This document shows, in pieces, positions 1-8,084 of a stretch of DNA of 21,170 nucleotides (position 1 is its first letter; each line of letters begins with the position of its first letter). The DNA comes from CAZUVM01 sp964623885. Its GTDB lineage: Bacteria; Verrucomicrobiota; Verrucomicrobiia; Limisphaerales; UBA8199. The stretch lies in contig CAZUVM010000198.1 in assembly GCA_964623885.1 (NCBI GenBank), positions 1 through 21,170 on the forward strand. Reading direction: 5' to 3'. A program made the translations under genes and the position numbers. Under the pieces are notes generated by a model that was not told the origin of the DNA, ran no database searches, and worked only from the letters and a program-made list of their open reading frames with translations.

Positions 1-1398
1 CTTCGAGCGTCAAAGAACCCTAATTACTTCATGGATTCCAGCGACACACCACTCATTTTGTGTGGATCGCAGACCTGGAACACATTTCAGGATTGGGGCA
101 CCGGTGGGTCCCTGCGACCTCTGGACTTTGACGTCTTTGTCAGCTTTCTCAAAGCGCACGGGCATAATTTTACTCTGCTCTGGTGCACCGAGCTTCCGAG
201 GTTCAGCCACCTGCCCGTCACAGCCACAAATCCTGCGGATTTCACCGTAAGCCCTCATCCGTGGTTGAGAACAGGACCGGGGCTTGCCACCGATGGAGGA
301 TTGAAGTTCGACCTGACAAAATTCGACCCGTCGTATTTCGGGCGTTTGCGCACCCGGGTTGGCGCCCTCAACCAGGCCGGCATCTATGCCGGCGTGTATT
401 TGTTTACCGGTGAGTGGCTGTTACGATTTCGCGGCCCGAGCGATGGCTACCCATTTTCCGGACCCAATAACATCAATGGCGTTGATGATGGCTACCGGGG
501 TGGGCCGGCCGAAACCGGGCTCGCCGCCGTGACGATGACCGCCACCAATGCCATTACCGACGCGCAGGATGCCTACGTCAGGAAGACTATCGACACTCTG
601 AACGACTTACCCAATGTGCTGTGGATCGTTTCGGAAGAGGCGCCGAGCAAATCAACCTGGTGGAACAACCATCTCATCTCCCTGGTAAAACAGTATGAAA
701 GGGGGAAGCCTTATCAACATCCCGTCGGATATGCGGCGCTCGATGGTTCCCCGGATTCCATCCTCTACAATTCGGACGCTGACTGGGTTGCTCCGTCAGC
801 GTGGCTCTCTCCCGCGACCTCCTGCGGCACGGGGCAGCCCGCCTGCAAGCTCAATATCAATGACAGCGATCACAGTTACTTCGGAATGTGGAACGATACG
901 GCCCAGAAAAACCGGAATTATGCCTGGCAGAATTTCCTGAACGGCAACCAAGTGCTGTTCATGGACCCGTATGTGGTCCACTACCCGCGCGAGAACCGCA
1001 ACCTGTGCCTTGCTCCAGTCAACGGCATCGGCAGTCGGCCTGACCCGCGCTGGGAGAATTTCCGCAACAATCTCGGCTATCTTTTGCGTTACTCCCGGAA
1101 ACTCAACCTGGCCAATGTCAGTCCGAGGAGTTCGCTCTGTTCCACCAAGTACTGCCTGGCACAGACTCCCGCAGCGGGCGCGGAATACCTGGCTTATGCG
1201 CCTGCGGGGGGAAGTTTTACGATGGACCTTTCAGCTATGCCCGAGGCGCGGAAACTGGCTGTGGAATGGTTTAATCCTGCAACCGGGCAAATCGTAATCG
1301 ACAACCCGATTCCGGCCGGCTCATCGGCTCAGCCATTCCATCCGCCATTCAGCGGAGATGCCCTCCTGTATTTGGCAGACACGCTGGGGCACAAATGA
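1..1398 (+). CDS. Apiosidase-like (DUF4038-type) glycoside hydrolase, 5' end cut by window
   Basis: Probably an extracellular TIM-barrel hydrolase acting on plant or microbial polysaccharide side chains; substrate not determinable. The reading frame is open from base 1, and the ten codons before the first ATG (31) read like the family's opening, with NPNYF just before the usual 'LxxGSxTWNxFQDWG' strand (GSQTW, residues 22-26 counting from base 1). The true start is therefore upstream of the window. An acidic pair in LWIVSEEA (Glu212/213) sits where this clan carries a catalytic Glu at a strand end. The last ~75 residues (about 391-462; EYLAYAPAGG, WFNPATGQ, FSGDALLYL) match the small beta-sandwich called putative collagen-binding in this family. 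It lacks the FYRV-type tail seen in other secreted proteins here. Family assignment is from remembered motifs; the fine specificity is unknown. Confidence 0.8.
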   Translation, partial: LRASKNPNYFMDSSDTPLILCGSQTWNTFQDWGTGGSLRPLDFDVFVSFLKAHGHNFTLLWCTELPRFSHLPVTATNPADFTVSPHPWLRTGPGLATDGGLKFDLTKFDPSYFGRLRTRVGALNQAGIYAGVYLFTGEWLLRFRGPSDGYPFSGPNNINGVDDGYRGGPAETGLAAVTMTATNAITDAQDAYVRKTIDTLNDLPNVLWIVSEEAPSKSTWWNNHLISLVKQYERGKPYQHPVGYAALDGSPDSILYNSDADWVAPSAWLSPATSCGTGQPACKLNINDSDHSYFGMWNDTAQKNRNYAWQNFLNGNQVLFMDPYVVHYPRENRNLCLAPVNGIGSRPDPRWENFRNNLGYLLRYSRKLNLANVSPRSSLCSTKYCLAQTPAAGAEYLAYAPAGGSFTMDLSAMPEARKLAVEWFNPATGQIVIDNPIPAGSSAQPFHPPFSGDALLYLADTLGHK

Positions 1399-1458
1399 AG
1401 CTTCCGGTTGACTTCAGCGAAAGCACGATAGTCCTCATTTAGCTCATCCCTAGGGCGG

Positions 1459-1471
1459 TGAGGATTCCTCA
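1459..1471. terminator. Small inverted repeat between convergent genes
   Basis: TGAGGATTCCTCA is a perfect inverted repeat (6-bp arms around one T) in the 98-bp gap between two genes that end toward each other. The 8-bp palindrome CCCTAGGG lies just before it (1448-1455). Position suits a bidirectional terminator, but there is no T-tract, and a loop this small cannot form without opening the stem. The role is a guess. Confidence 0.25.
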
Positions 1472-1496
1472 TGGCTTGATTTGCTAATAAAAAGAC

Positions 1497-3836
1497 CTAC
1501 CAGAAACGGGTGACGCGGAAGAAGGCTTGGTTCAGCGAGGTGTCGATCACTTCGAGCCAGTTAGTCTGGACGCTGGCAGGGACGAAAGTGTCCAGAAGTT
1601 CCCAGTTGGTATTCGCGAGGTTGGTGGTGCGTTCCACGCGGTGACTGAATCCCGGCAGGAGGTTCGTGACGGCAAGGCTGACGGTGAGATTGGAAAGCGA
1701 CAGGCCGGTAATCCTGGGAGGAACGGGTGCGAACAGGACCCAGCCGTTAGTCGGCGGCAGGAGGTAGGAGGTAAGATTGGTCAAGCCGGTCCCGTGCACG
1801 GCGACGCCATTGAACAGGGCATTGAAATTGAAATACCCACCGGCCTGGCCCAACGTGACCTGCCACTGGCGTGTCTGGTGACGGTTGACACAGACCACGA
1901 CGCCATTGCTGTAGGTGACGCGCACCTGGGCCATGAATTGGTCGTTGGTTTGGTTAGCGAAGGTGGCAGGATAACGGCGAATGTAATCGGAGGCGCTGAC
2001 CTCGTCGTTGCTCACGCTATCGTGGTAAACGATGCTGAGGGGCGAGGCGGTAGCGTAGAGGGACTGTGCCGGAAGCAGGTGTTGCTGCTCCAATTTGGCT
2101 GCGGCCACGTAATCGTAAAGGCGGCCAGGCGTGGGGATGAACCCGGCGTGGCCATAGGCCAGTTCGGTGGCCATATAACCAAGCACGGCATGCTGGGTGA
2201 AGCTGAGGAACTGCGGCGCGTTGTTTGAATCAGAGTAGAAGCGTTCATAGTAGCCGACGCCATGAACTGTGGCCTTGGAGTGGAGCTTCAGGAGATCGAA
2301 ATCGACGAGCAAAGGCAATTTGGAGGCGTGGGCAGATGCGGCGGAGCCGCCACTGTCGAGTTGGGCTTCCACGTCGTCGAAGTAACCGACTTCTAAAAAA
2401 TGATGGTTGCCTTCGCCGGAAACCGGTCCGTTATGGATAGCGCGGAGCATCCCGGCCAGGGCGCGATAAGCGCTCAAGGTGCCGCTGAACATCGCGGAGT
2501 TAGTCACCGCCGCGTCGTAGTCCACTTTGTCGGAGGGATTGACCGCGCTGTGGACATCGAGGAACGAGGCGGTTGTGGCGTAGTTGCTGTGGATTTGGCT
2601 GGCGAAATTCGTGAGGTAGCCGGCAGCGAGGCTGGGCTTCATTTCGTAGGATTGCTGGCCGGTGCCGGAGTTATACCAAGCCTGCTTGCGGGAACCATCG
2701 CTGTTGAGGGCGATGGCAGCGGGATTCCACGCGGCGGCATTGGTGTAGAAGTCGACGTAGTTCTCGTGCAAGCCGAACAGGTATCCACTGGAGCCGAGGG
2801 TCTGGCTCAGGCCCTTGAGGGCAGCGTCCCCGCCAAAAGAAGGGTTTGCGGGGAGGACGTTGGGGTATTGGTTGTCGTAACCGCCATGTTGCCAATTGTG
2901 GACGAGGACCCAGAGGTTGGTGATGTTGGCCTGGTGCAGGGCCTGAACCTGGTTGCTGACGCTGGAAAAGGGGCTCTCCCAGTTGTCGAACACCAAGTAT
3001 TTCGCCGAAGTCTGCCGGAGCGGAGAAACCGGATTTGTCACGTTCGGCAGAACATCGCTAAGCGAGGGCGAGACGGTCAGGTAAATGGTTTCGTTGACGG
3101 GATTGCGCGAGCCGTCGCTTCGGGCTGCATAGGTTGCCGTCTGTGCGTAGTAAACCGACGTGCCGGAGAAAACCGAATCCAAGGGATAAAGAGTGGCGGC
3201 GCCGGTGCTTTCCCAGTCGAAAAACAGCGAGGCGAAAACGCCACCGCCATACAGCACGTTCATCGTGGTCAGGTAAGGCACGTGAACGACGACGGGCGCC
3301 TGGGCATTTTCGCAGCGGTCCAGATAGACGGCGGCCGCGGTGCCGCTCTGGGTCGTGATCCGCACAGCCAGCGTGCGAGCCGAGATCTGGAAGAGGTAGG
3401 TGTAGGTCAATGCGTTGGTCCCGTAACTCATCTGCCATTGGGTTTGGAGCGCGTTGCCGGCGACGGCCTGGGCGTTGAGGAGCGTGAAGGTTACGCCGGA
3501 TCCCCAGGGGACCACTTCGTTGGTGCCGGTCCAGAGGCTGAGGCCGCCGACGTTGCTGGGGAGGAAGGTGTAGTTGCTGTTGACCGTGCAGGTTAACCGA
3601 TTGAATGTGCCGCCGAGACTTGTGGCGGTGTATTCGTATTTGAGGCTGCCATCGACGCCCTGGTAAAAGAAATCGAAAACCTTCCGGCTGAAGTCGAAGT
3701 TTACGGTGTTCGTGTAGCCTCCTGCCGGTGGCGACGGCAAGACCGAGGCTGCGAACCCGGAATCACTCGCGCCGCAGCACAACAGAAGGGCTGCACCCGC
3801 GACACCTGGCGCGTGGAATGCGAACGAATGGCGCAT
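1497..3836 (-). CDS. Large secreted hydrolase-like protein (possible TIM barrel), family uncertain
   Basis: Exported protein of 779 aa from the ATG at 3836, chosen because it gives a compact signal peptide (MRHSF..., hydrophobic VAGAALLLCC, cleavage near GFAA/S). A start at 3884 adds 16 residues and has an AAGGA about 15 nt upstream, so it is not excluded. The first ~280 residues look like a beta-rich domain. Residues ~290-600 have the rhythm of a TIM barrel, with YLVFDNWE, LWVLVHNW, YLFGLHENYVDFY, SFLDVHS (Asp427) and VSGEGNHHF (Glu475). Asp427 and Glu475 are my candidates for catalytic acids. This resembles GH101/DUF5696-like proteins but I cannot fix the family. The C-terminus (VERTTNLANTNWE ... 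FFRV) is the tail module shared with other secreted proteins here. Its neighbour, the apiosidase-like hydrolase, converges on it, which fits a carbohydrate-degradation role. Confidence 0.75.
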   Translation of the reverse strand: MRHSFAFHAPGVAGAALLLCCGASDSGFAASVLPSPPAGGYTNTVNFDFSRKVFDFFYQGVDGSLKYEYTATSLGGTFNRLTCTVNSNYTFLPSNVGGLSLWTGTNEVVPWGSGVTFTLLNAQAVAGNALQTQWQMSYGTNALTYTYLFQISARTLAVRITTQSGTAAAVYLDRCENAQAPVVVHVPYLTTMNVLYGGGVFASLFFDWESTGAATLYPLDSVFSGTSVYYAQTATYAARSDGSRNPVNETIYLTVSPSLSDVLPNVTNPVSPLRQTSAKYLVFDNWESPFSSVSNQVQALHQANITNLWVLVHNWQHGGYDNQYPNVLPANPSFGGDAALKGLSQTLGSSGYLFGLHENYVDFYTNAAAWNPAAIALNSDGSRKQAWYNSGTGQQSYEMKPSLAAGYLTNFASQIHSNYATTASFLDVHSAVNPSDKVDYDAAVTNSAMFSGTLSAYRALAGMLRAIHNGPVSGEGNHHFLEVGYFDDVEAQLDSGGSAASAHASKLPLLVDFDLLKLHSKATVHGVGYYERFYSDSNNAPQFLSFTQHAVLGYMATELAYGHAGFIPTPGRLYDYVAAAKLEQQHLLPAQSLYATASPLSIVYHDSVSNDEVSASDYIRRYPATFANQTNDQFMAQVRVTYSNGVVVCVNRHQTRQWQVTLGQAGGYFNFNALFNGVAVHGTGLTNLTSYLLPPTNGWVLFAPVPPRITGLSLSNLTVSLAVTNLLPGFSHRVERTTNLANTNWELLDTFVPASVQTNWLEVIDTSLNQAFFRVTRFW

Positions 3837-4171
3837 GCGGGGGAGATTAGCGCATGCCGGAGTGAAGACAATGCGCTGCCGCATTTCGAAAAAGGGCGTT
3901 CCTTTACGGAACTATTACGCGCCCGCCCCGCTGAACCACAATAGCTCGTTACATAGCGACGGCCGCCTTCGCCCAATGTTCCAAAGACATTTTTGAGTCG
4001 CCAAATTCTCTTTGGCGGTGACCACGATCTTTCAAGAGCGTCAATTGCTTGGTTTCCACTGGATCCTCTGGAATCGGTCGACGCATGGCCACAAAGCGCG
4101 GCGCGGGCGAGTGGCTCGGACAATCAGCGGCAGAACACGCTGCCAACCGGCGGGCCGCTCATTTTATTGGG
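3837..4171. other. Intergenic, no supported gene
   Basis: This 335-bp gap lies between two minus-strand genes and should hold the promoter of the large hydrolase-like gene. Short open frames on both strands have no start context, signal peptide or recognisable motif and overlap neighbouring genes. I see no strong hairpin and no convincing promoter boxes. Confidence 0.5.
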
Positions 4172-4771
4172 CTACGGGAAGGGTTTCGGCGTGGTGAAGG
4201 TTCCTTTGCACATCATTCCGCCGATATTGTTCTGCGGGCGAACCAGCCAGTAGAATTCGCCCTCCATCGTGCCGCGGGGATTTCCGCTGGTATCTTTCAT
4301 GAATCGTTTTGTGATGAACCCCGTGCCCATGTCATGACCGCCGGGATTGGGGGAGGTGTAAAAAGTAGCGGTTTGGGTGTAGATGTGGTCGATGCGCCGG
4401 ACCATGGTGCCGGTGGAGTTGGTAAGGGCGACGCGATCGGGCGTGCTTTGAGTCGCTTCGCCGAAATAGAACCCGAAATAGTTCAGGTTAAAGCCGGTGC
4501 CGCCGGAGGAATCCACCACATCGATGGTGTCACCCAGGCTGCTGCCTTGAATGTGGTAGACCAAGTACAAGCCGGTGGCATCCGAGCGGCCCGCGGCCTG
4601 CGCGGCGGCCAGCAGCAGGTCCTGCTCGGTGATCGGATAGGGTGTGAGATTGCCAAGGCCATTGGTGCGCCAGACGGTGCCGCGGAAAGTGACGTAGAAT
4701 AGGTTTTGGGCCTTTACCGGTGACGCAAGCAACACGGAGAGGCCGGCCAGCAGGGTTAAGAGCGATTTCAT
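4172..4771 (-). CDS. Small secreted protein, copy B of a tandem paralogous pair, function unknown
   Basis: A 199-aa exported protein. The ATG at 4771 is chosen over an upstream in-frame start because it opens a clean signal peptide (MKSLLTLLAGLSVLLA, cleavage near VKAQ) and has GGAAGG about nine nt upstream, one of the better ribosome sites in the window. The mature protein aligns along its whole length with its upstream neighbour. Shared blocks are TFRGT, PxTEQ, LLxAAQAxG, YHxxGSxxGDTIDVV, an aromatic FxFxFG stretch, RRxDxxF, FxTKRFxxDxSGN and a closing GTFTTxxPF. No catalytic motif or known domain is recognised; the composition suggests a small beta-rich fold. It lies 25 nt downstream of the paralogue, so the two are very likely co-transcribed. 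Confidence 0.85.
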   Translation of the reverse strand: MKSLLTLLAGLSVLLASPVKAQNLFYVTFRGTVWRTNGLGNLTPYPITEQDLLLAAAQAAGRSDATGLYLVYHIQGSSLGDTIDVVDSSGGTGFNLNYFGFYFGEATQSTPDRVALTNSTGTMVRRIDHIYTQTATFYTSPNPGGHDMGTGFITKRFMKDTSGNPRGTMEGEFYWLVRPQNNIGGMMCKGTFTTPKPFP

Positions 4772-4796
4772 GCGTAAACCTTCCGTTGCGAGTGAC

Positions 4797-5393
4797 TCAC
4801 TGTCCGGGGACAAATGGCCGGGTGGTGGTGAACGTTCCTACGACCATGTGGTTCGGTTGCGCGCCTTCGGCCCGGGCCAGGTAATTGAGGTCAGCCTCGA
4901 CGGTATCGTGCCGGTTGCCGGAGGCATCCTGCTGAAAGCGTTTGGTCACGAATGCCGAGCCTAACGATTCGCCGGCCTCGAAATTGCCGGCGTAAAACAC
5001 GAACACCTGGTCGACGCGGCGCTCCTGGTTCCCAGCCGCATTCCACACCGGGAGATGCCCGATGTCCTCGACGCTGGGATCGCCGAAGAACAGCCCGAGC
5101 AGGCTGGTAAAGGTTGCGCCGGTGGCGCGGTTCACGACATCGATCGTGTCTCCGAAACCGCTCCCGCCCACATGATACACGATGGCCAGGCCGCTGGTAT
5201 CGGTGATGCCGCCGGCTTGGGCGGCTTCGAGCAGCCAGGTTTGTTCGGTGACGGGATGGCCCACCACGTTCCCGTTCGCGTCCTTCTGGTAATAGGTGCC
5301 TCGGAACGTGAGCAGCAGCTCATTTTGTGCGAAGCAACAAACCGGTAACACGCTGACCAGCCCAAGCGCGGCCACGAGGGTCTTTGAAATCAT
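4797..5393 (-). CDS. Small secreted protein, copy A of a tandem paralogous pair, function unknown
   Basis: A 198-aa exported protein. The frame is open far upstream, but the ATG at 5393 begins a normal signal peptide (MISKTLVAALGLVSVL, cleavage near CCFAQ) and is followed at once by the paralogue-matching segment LLLTFRGT. The upstream extension is arginine-rich with no counterpart in the paralogue and would run across the divergent promoter region, so it is rejected. A GGTGA lies close to the ATG as a weak ribosome site. The blocks shared with the downstream copy (TFRGT, GDTIDVV, FVTKRFQQDASGN, GTFTTTRPF) show a tandem gene duplication followed by substantial divergence. Function unknown. 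The gene is divergent from the RCC1-type propeller gene across 171 bp, so both may share control. Confidence 0.85.
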   Translation of the reverse strand: MISKTLVAALGLVSVLPVCCFAQNELLLTFRGTYYQKDANGNVVGHPVTEQTWLLEAAQAGGITDTSGLAIVYHVGGSGFGDTIDVVNRATGATFTSLLGLFFGDPSVEDIGHLPVWNAAGNQERRVDQVFVFYAGNFEAGESLGSAFVTKRFQQDASGNRHDTVEADLNYLARAEGAQPNHMVVGTFTTTRPFVPGQ

Positions 5394-5564
5394 GTCACCA
5401 GAATAGAGTCGCTGATGTTTTGTGCCATGGGTAGTTGGCAGGTCGGAGGCACGGAAAAAAAGCCCACGGGCTATGCCCCACTTGTTCAAGCCCCTTTTTC
5501 GTTTTATTGGTCGTCGTTCCTGAATTGGCGGCACGAGAAACCGACTTGTAAGAAAGAAAGACAA
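5394..5564. promoter_or_regulatory. Divergent promoter region with a 12-bp inverted repeat
   Basis: This 171-bp gap separates two divergently transcribed secreted-protein genes, so it must contain both promoters. It holds the inverted repeat AGCCCACGGGCT (5461-5472), a plausible operator. A loose sigma70-like pair toward the plus-strand gene (TTGTTC at 5482, TATTGG at 5505, 17 nt apart) matches consensus poorly and is not claimed as a promoter. Confidence 0.35.
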
Positions 5565-6677
5565 ATGAAATTGAATCCGCGAACCGCGTTGTTGCTTTGT
5601 TTTGGCCTGGCTTGGTATTGCGCTCCCGCGCAGGCGACTCCTGGCACGGTGGTGTCTTGGGGCGGCGGTCAAACCGGTATGCCGTCAGGATTGAATGACA
5701 TCGTCGCGATCTCCAGCTCGCTGGACCATTCCCTGGCGCTGCACTCGGACGGAACCGTGACGGCGTGGGGTTACGATTTCGACAATCAAAGCGAGGTGCC
5801 CGCCGGCTTGGGTGGGGTCACCGCAATTGCGTCCGGCGCATTCTTCAGCGTGGCGCTGAAGTCCGACGGCACGGTGAGCGCGTGGGGCGACAACCAGTAC
5901 GCGCAGTGCAACGTGCCGCCGAATCTTGCCGGAGTGACCGCGATTGCGGCCGGGCGCTCTCACGGCCTGGCGCTGAAGTCGGACGGAACGGTTTCCGCCT
6001 GGGGCTCGGATTTATACGGCCAATGCGACGTGCCCGCTGGCCTGACGGGCGTCATCGCGATTGCGGCGAGCTGGAATTACAGTGTGGCTCTGCGTTCAGG
6101 GGGCACGGTGGTAGCGTGGGGTGGGAATGACGCAGGGCAAACGGCGGTACCATCCGGTCTCACCGGCGTGATAGCGATTTCCGCCAACGAGCATTATTGC
6201 CTGGCGCTGAAATCGGACGGCACCGTGGTCGGCTGGGGGTTGACACCGACCATTCCTCCGGTGATCAGTGGGGTGACCGGGATCGCGGCCGGGGACGATC
6301 ATTGGCTGGCGCTCCAGCCGGGAATGCAGCCGCCGGTGGCCGCGTACGGCGGGAATGAATCCGGCCAATGCAACGTGCCGTCGAACCTGAGCAACGTGCA
6401 GCAAGTGGCCGCGGGCTGGAATTACAGCCTTGCCCTGACGGGTTCGGCCGGTTCGACGTCCCCCCTCGTCGCGACCAATCCGCGTTATAGCACCAGCGGC
6501 TTTTCGGTTTCCGTTCAGACGCAGAGCGGCCATGGATATGCCTTGCAGTATAAAGATTCGCTGACCGACGCCAGTTGGACGACGACGCCGCAAGTATCCG
6601 GCACAGGCGGCGTGATAACTCTTAACGGGCCGCTCGGCCCGAACGGCCAACGCTTCTATCGCGTCGCGCAGGAGTGA
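5565..6677 (+). CDS. Secreted seven-blade RCC1-type beta-propeller with C-terminal tail
   Basis: A 370-aa exported protein, likely a binding or scaffold propeller outside the cytoplasm; no enzymatic motif is seen. The ATG at 5565 starts a good signal peptide (MKLNPRTALLLCFGLA, cleavage after APAQA). An upstream in-frame start at 5415 would put about 50 odd residues before it and run into the divergent promoter. Seven ~38-residue units follow (about residues 25-290), each with the pattern TVxAWGxNxxGQxxVPxxL then VxxIAAGxxHSLAL, the RCC1/BNR-like signature. Unit 6 is degenerate (GWGLTPTIPPV) and unit 7 opens with AAYGGN instead of AWG. Seven units would close one propeller. The last ~80 residues (YALQYKDSLTDASW ... 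RFYRVAQE) are the tail module shared with other secreted proteins in the window. Confidence 0.88.
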   Translation: MKLNPRTALLLCFGLAWYCAPAQATPGTVVSWGGGQTGMPSGLNDIVAISSSLDHSLALHSDGTVTAWGYDFDNQSEVPAGLGGVTAIASGAFFSVALKSDGTVSAWGDNQYAQCNVPPNLAGVTAIAAGRSHGLALKSDGTVSAWGSDLYGQCDVPAGLTGVIAIAASWNYSVALRSGGTVVAWGGNDAGQTAVPSGLTGVIAISANEHYCLALKSDGTVVGWGLTPTIPPVISGVTGIAAGDDHWLALQPGMQPPVAAYGGNESGQCNVPSNLSNVQQVAAGWNYSLALTGSAGSTSPLVATNPRYSTSGFSVSVQTQSGHGYALQYKDSLTDASWTTTPQVSGTGGVITLNGPLGPNGQRFYRVAQE

Positions 6678-6698
6678 CTTCTCCATCTTTTTGAAGCG

Positions 6699-6716
6699 GG
6701 CAAGGTTGGCCTTGCC
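6699..6716 (+). terminator. Hairpin after the RCC1-type gene
   Basis: GGCAAGG-TTGG-CCTTGCC forms a 7-bp perfect stem with a four-base loop, 21 nt after the stop codon. There is no following T-tract, so it would be a non-canonical intrinsic terminator or an RNA-stabilising 3' hairpin. Confidence 0.5.
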
Positions 6717-6830
6717 AACATTACGTCTCACCGGTCTCTGCTTCGGCAACGAATCAGCTACGCGTCCGCGGGAACAACATCGTACGGAATTGCTTGCACT
6801 GATGGGGCGCGTGCGAGTTAATCAAGCCGT

Positions 6831-7373
6831 ATGGCTTGGCCCTGGAAATCGAGCGTAGACGAGAAACTCGGATTCATTTTTGAGCGCCGGAGCATCCGAG
6901 TTTATGCGCCGGGTGAGGTGACGGAGGAGCAAATCCAGAAAATGCTGGCCGCGGCCATGGCCGCACCATCCGCCGCTGCCAAATGCCCGTGGCATTTTGT
7001 CGTGGTCCGAGACCGGCAAACACTGGCACGACTCGCAGCGGTTTTGCCGCATGGCCAGATGCTTACCGACGCCCCTGTTGGAATCGCGGTATGCGGCGAC
7101 GTTGAAGAAGCGCATGACCGCCAACTCAGTTATTTGCTTCAAGATTGCTCGGCAGCGATTGAGAACCTGCTGTTGGCGGCACACATTCTGGGGCTGGGTG
7201 CCTGCTGGTTGGGCGTGCATCCACGAGAGGACCGAATCAAGAGCATCAAGAAGATTCTCTCGCTGCCTACGCGTATCCTGCCGGTTGCATGCATTTCCAT
7301 CGGCCGTCCCGGCGAATCGAAGGAACCGCATGCGGAATATAATTCGCAGTGCGTGCATTTCGACAAGTGGTAG
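6831..7373 (+). CDS. Nitroreductase-family FMN-dependent oxidoreductase
   Basis: A 180-aa cytoplasmic flavoprotein of the nitroreductase fold, expected to reduce nitro, quinone or other electrophilic substrates with NAD(P)H; physiological substrate unknown. Family hallmarks in order: an N-terminal FERRSIRVY (residues 17-25, phosphate-binding Arg pair), APSAAAKCPWHFVVV (45-59, the usual 'APSaxNxQPWxFvvv' with the Asn replaced by Lys), DCSAAIENLLLAAHILGLG (105-123) with ACWLGV, and SIGRPGESK (156-164), the C-terminal FMN contact. Length is normal for the small subgroup. The ATG at 6831 has no clear Shine-Dalgarno. The gene stands alone between the propeller gene and a decayed region, so context does not refine its role. 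Confidence 0.92.
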   Translation: MAWPWKSSVDEKLGFIFERRSIRVYAPGEVTEEQIQKMLAAAMAAPSAAAKCPWHFVVVRDRQTLARLAAVLPHGQMLTDAPVGIAVCGDVEEAHDRQLSYLLQDCSAAIENLLLAAHILGLGACWLGVHPREDRIKSIKKILSLPTRILPVACISIGRPGESKEPHAEYNSQCVHFDKW

Positions 7374-7478
7374 AGGAGTCTGGTATTCAGCTGGGATAGT
7401 CCACAATTGGTGGCACCGCCAACTGGGTGCAGTTTGCGCGAGATCGGCGCGTAGTTGGAGGGCAGGGTACTCGTTTCG

Positions 7479-7791
7479 CGGCGAACGAACACGATAGAAC
7501 TCCGCGGGCTTGATTGGGTTGCTGTTGATGAAGCCGGCCGTGGCCGCTGGGCCAAAAACACCCGTGGCATTGGTTTGCCATGATGAAGTGGGCAACGTTG
7601 GATTCGGGTGGATTCCGCCCAATACTGCCAGCGGACCTCCTCGATGATGCCGTCCGTGCCGCTGGCGGCATTGAAACTGTGATACTCCGCCTGGGCCGAG
7701 CGTCCCGCCAATAAGTGGGTCACGGCGAGGCTCAGGAACTAACCGGAGCGGCGCCGCCGGAGAAATGATCGGTGACTTTTGGCGGGTTCAT
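7479..7791 (-). pseudogene. Decayed secreted-protein remnant ending in an FYRV-type tail
   Basis: On the minus strand, three successive frames can be read as one broken protein. From the ATG at 7791, MNPPKVTDHFSGGAAPVSS meets a stop at 7732. The next frame continues with LSLAVTHLLAG ... EYHSFNAASGTDGIIEE. A third frame (7622-7479) reads NPTLPTSSWQTNATGVFG ... EFYRVRSP, an excellent match to the C-terminal tail of the intact secreted proteins nearby. The stop normally expected just after FYRVR is missing and the frame runs on antisense into the nitroreductase gene. At least two frameshifts plus a lost stop are needed, so this is read as a pseudogene. The identity of the parent gene is unknown. 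Confidence 0.5.
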
Positions 7792-7961
7792 TATTCGCTG
7801 AGTGCGGCACCCTCGACGTCGATGCCGAGTTTGGGGAGAAGAAAGCTGGCCTCGATGGCGAATGAGTAATGCCTGTTATGGCCAAATCTGATAGGGCGTT
7901 TCCGTTTATGAGTTGCGTGCTTTAGCCCTGCTATGGGCCCAATATGCGAACAGTCAATCAT
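7791..7961 (-). CDS. Possible small ORF, 56 aa, unknown
   Basis: An ATG-initiated frame (MIDCSHIGPIAG ... IEASFLLPKLGIDVEGAALSE) whose TAA overlaps the ATG of the following remnant by one base. The frame is open for about 40 further codons upstream without a start. I recognise no family and see no ribosome site. It could be a real small gene, or another piece of the decayed locus next to it. The remaining bases up to 8084 show nothing. Confidence 0.2.
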   Translation of the reverse strand: MIDCSHIGPIAGLKHATHKRKRPIRFGHNRHYSFAIEASFLLPKLGIDVEGAALSE

Positions 7962-8084
7962 TTGCGCCGAATCCGCAAGGCAGATCGGAGAGTGCGATCG
8001 GATACGAATATGCTGAAATGCTTGCTCGTCCCGTTCGTTAGAGCACTGACACCATACCGGTTGGGCTGAATGGTGTCTTGAACG

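Noticed and set aside
2400..3596. 398-aa plus-strand open frame
   Set aside because: Lies entirely antisense to the large hydrolase-like gene, is Gly/Val/Ala-rich without motifs or signal peptide, and is explained by the GC-rich codon pattern of the real gene.
3701..4123. 140-aa minus-strand open frame
   Set aside because: Overlaps the signal-peptide region of the large hydrolase-like gene in another frame and has no recognisable sequence.
5394..5672. Upstream extension of the 4797-5393 gene
   Set aside because: Would add 93 arginine-rich residues before a perfect signal peptide and run through the divergent promoter and into the propeller gene; the paralogue has no such extension.
6822..7622. 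266-aa minus-strand open frame
   Set aside because: Only its first part (to 7479) makes sense, as a decayed C-terminal tail; the rest is antisense to the clear nitroreductase gene and results from loss of the stop codon.
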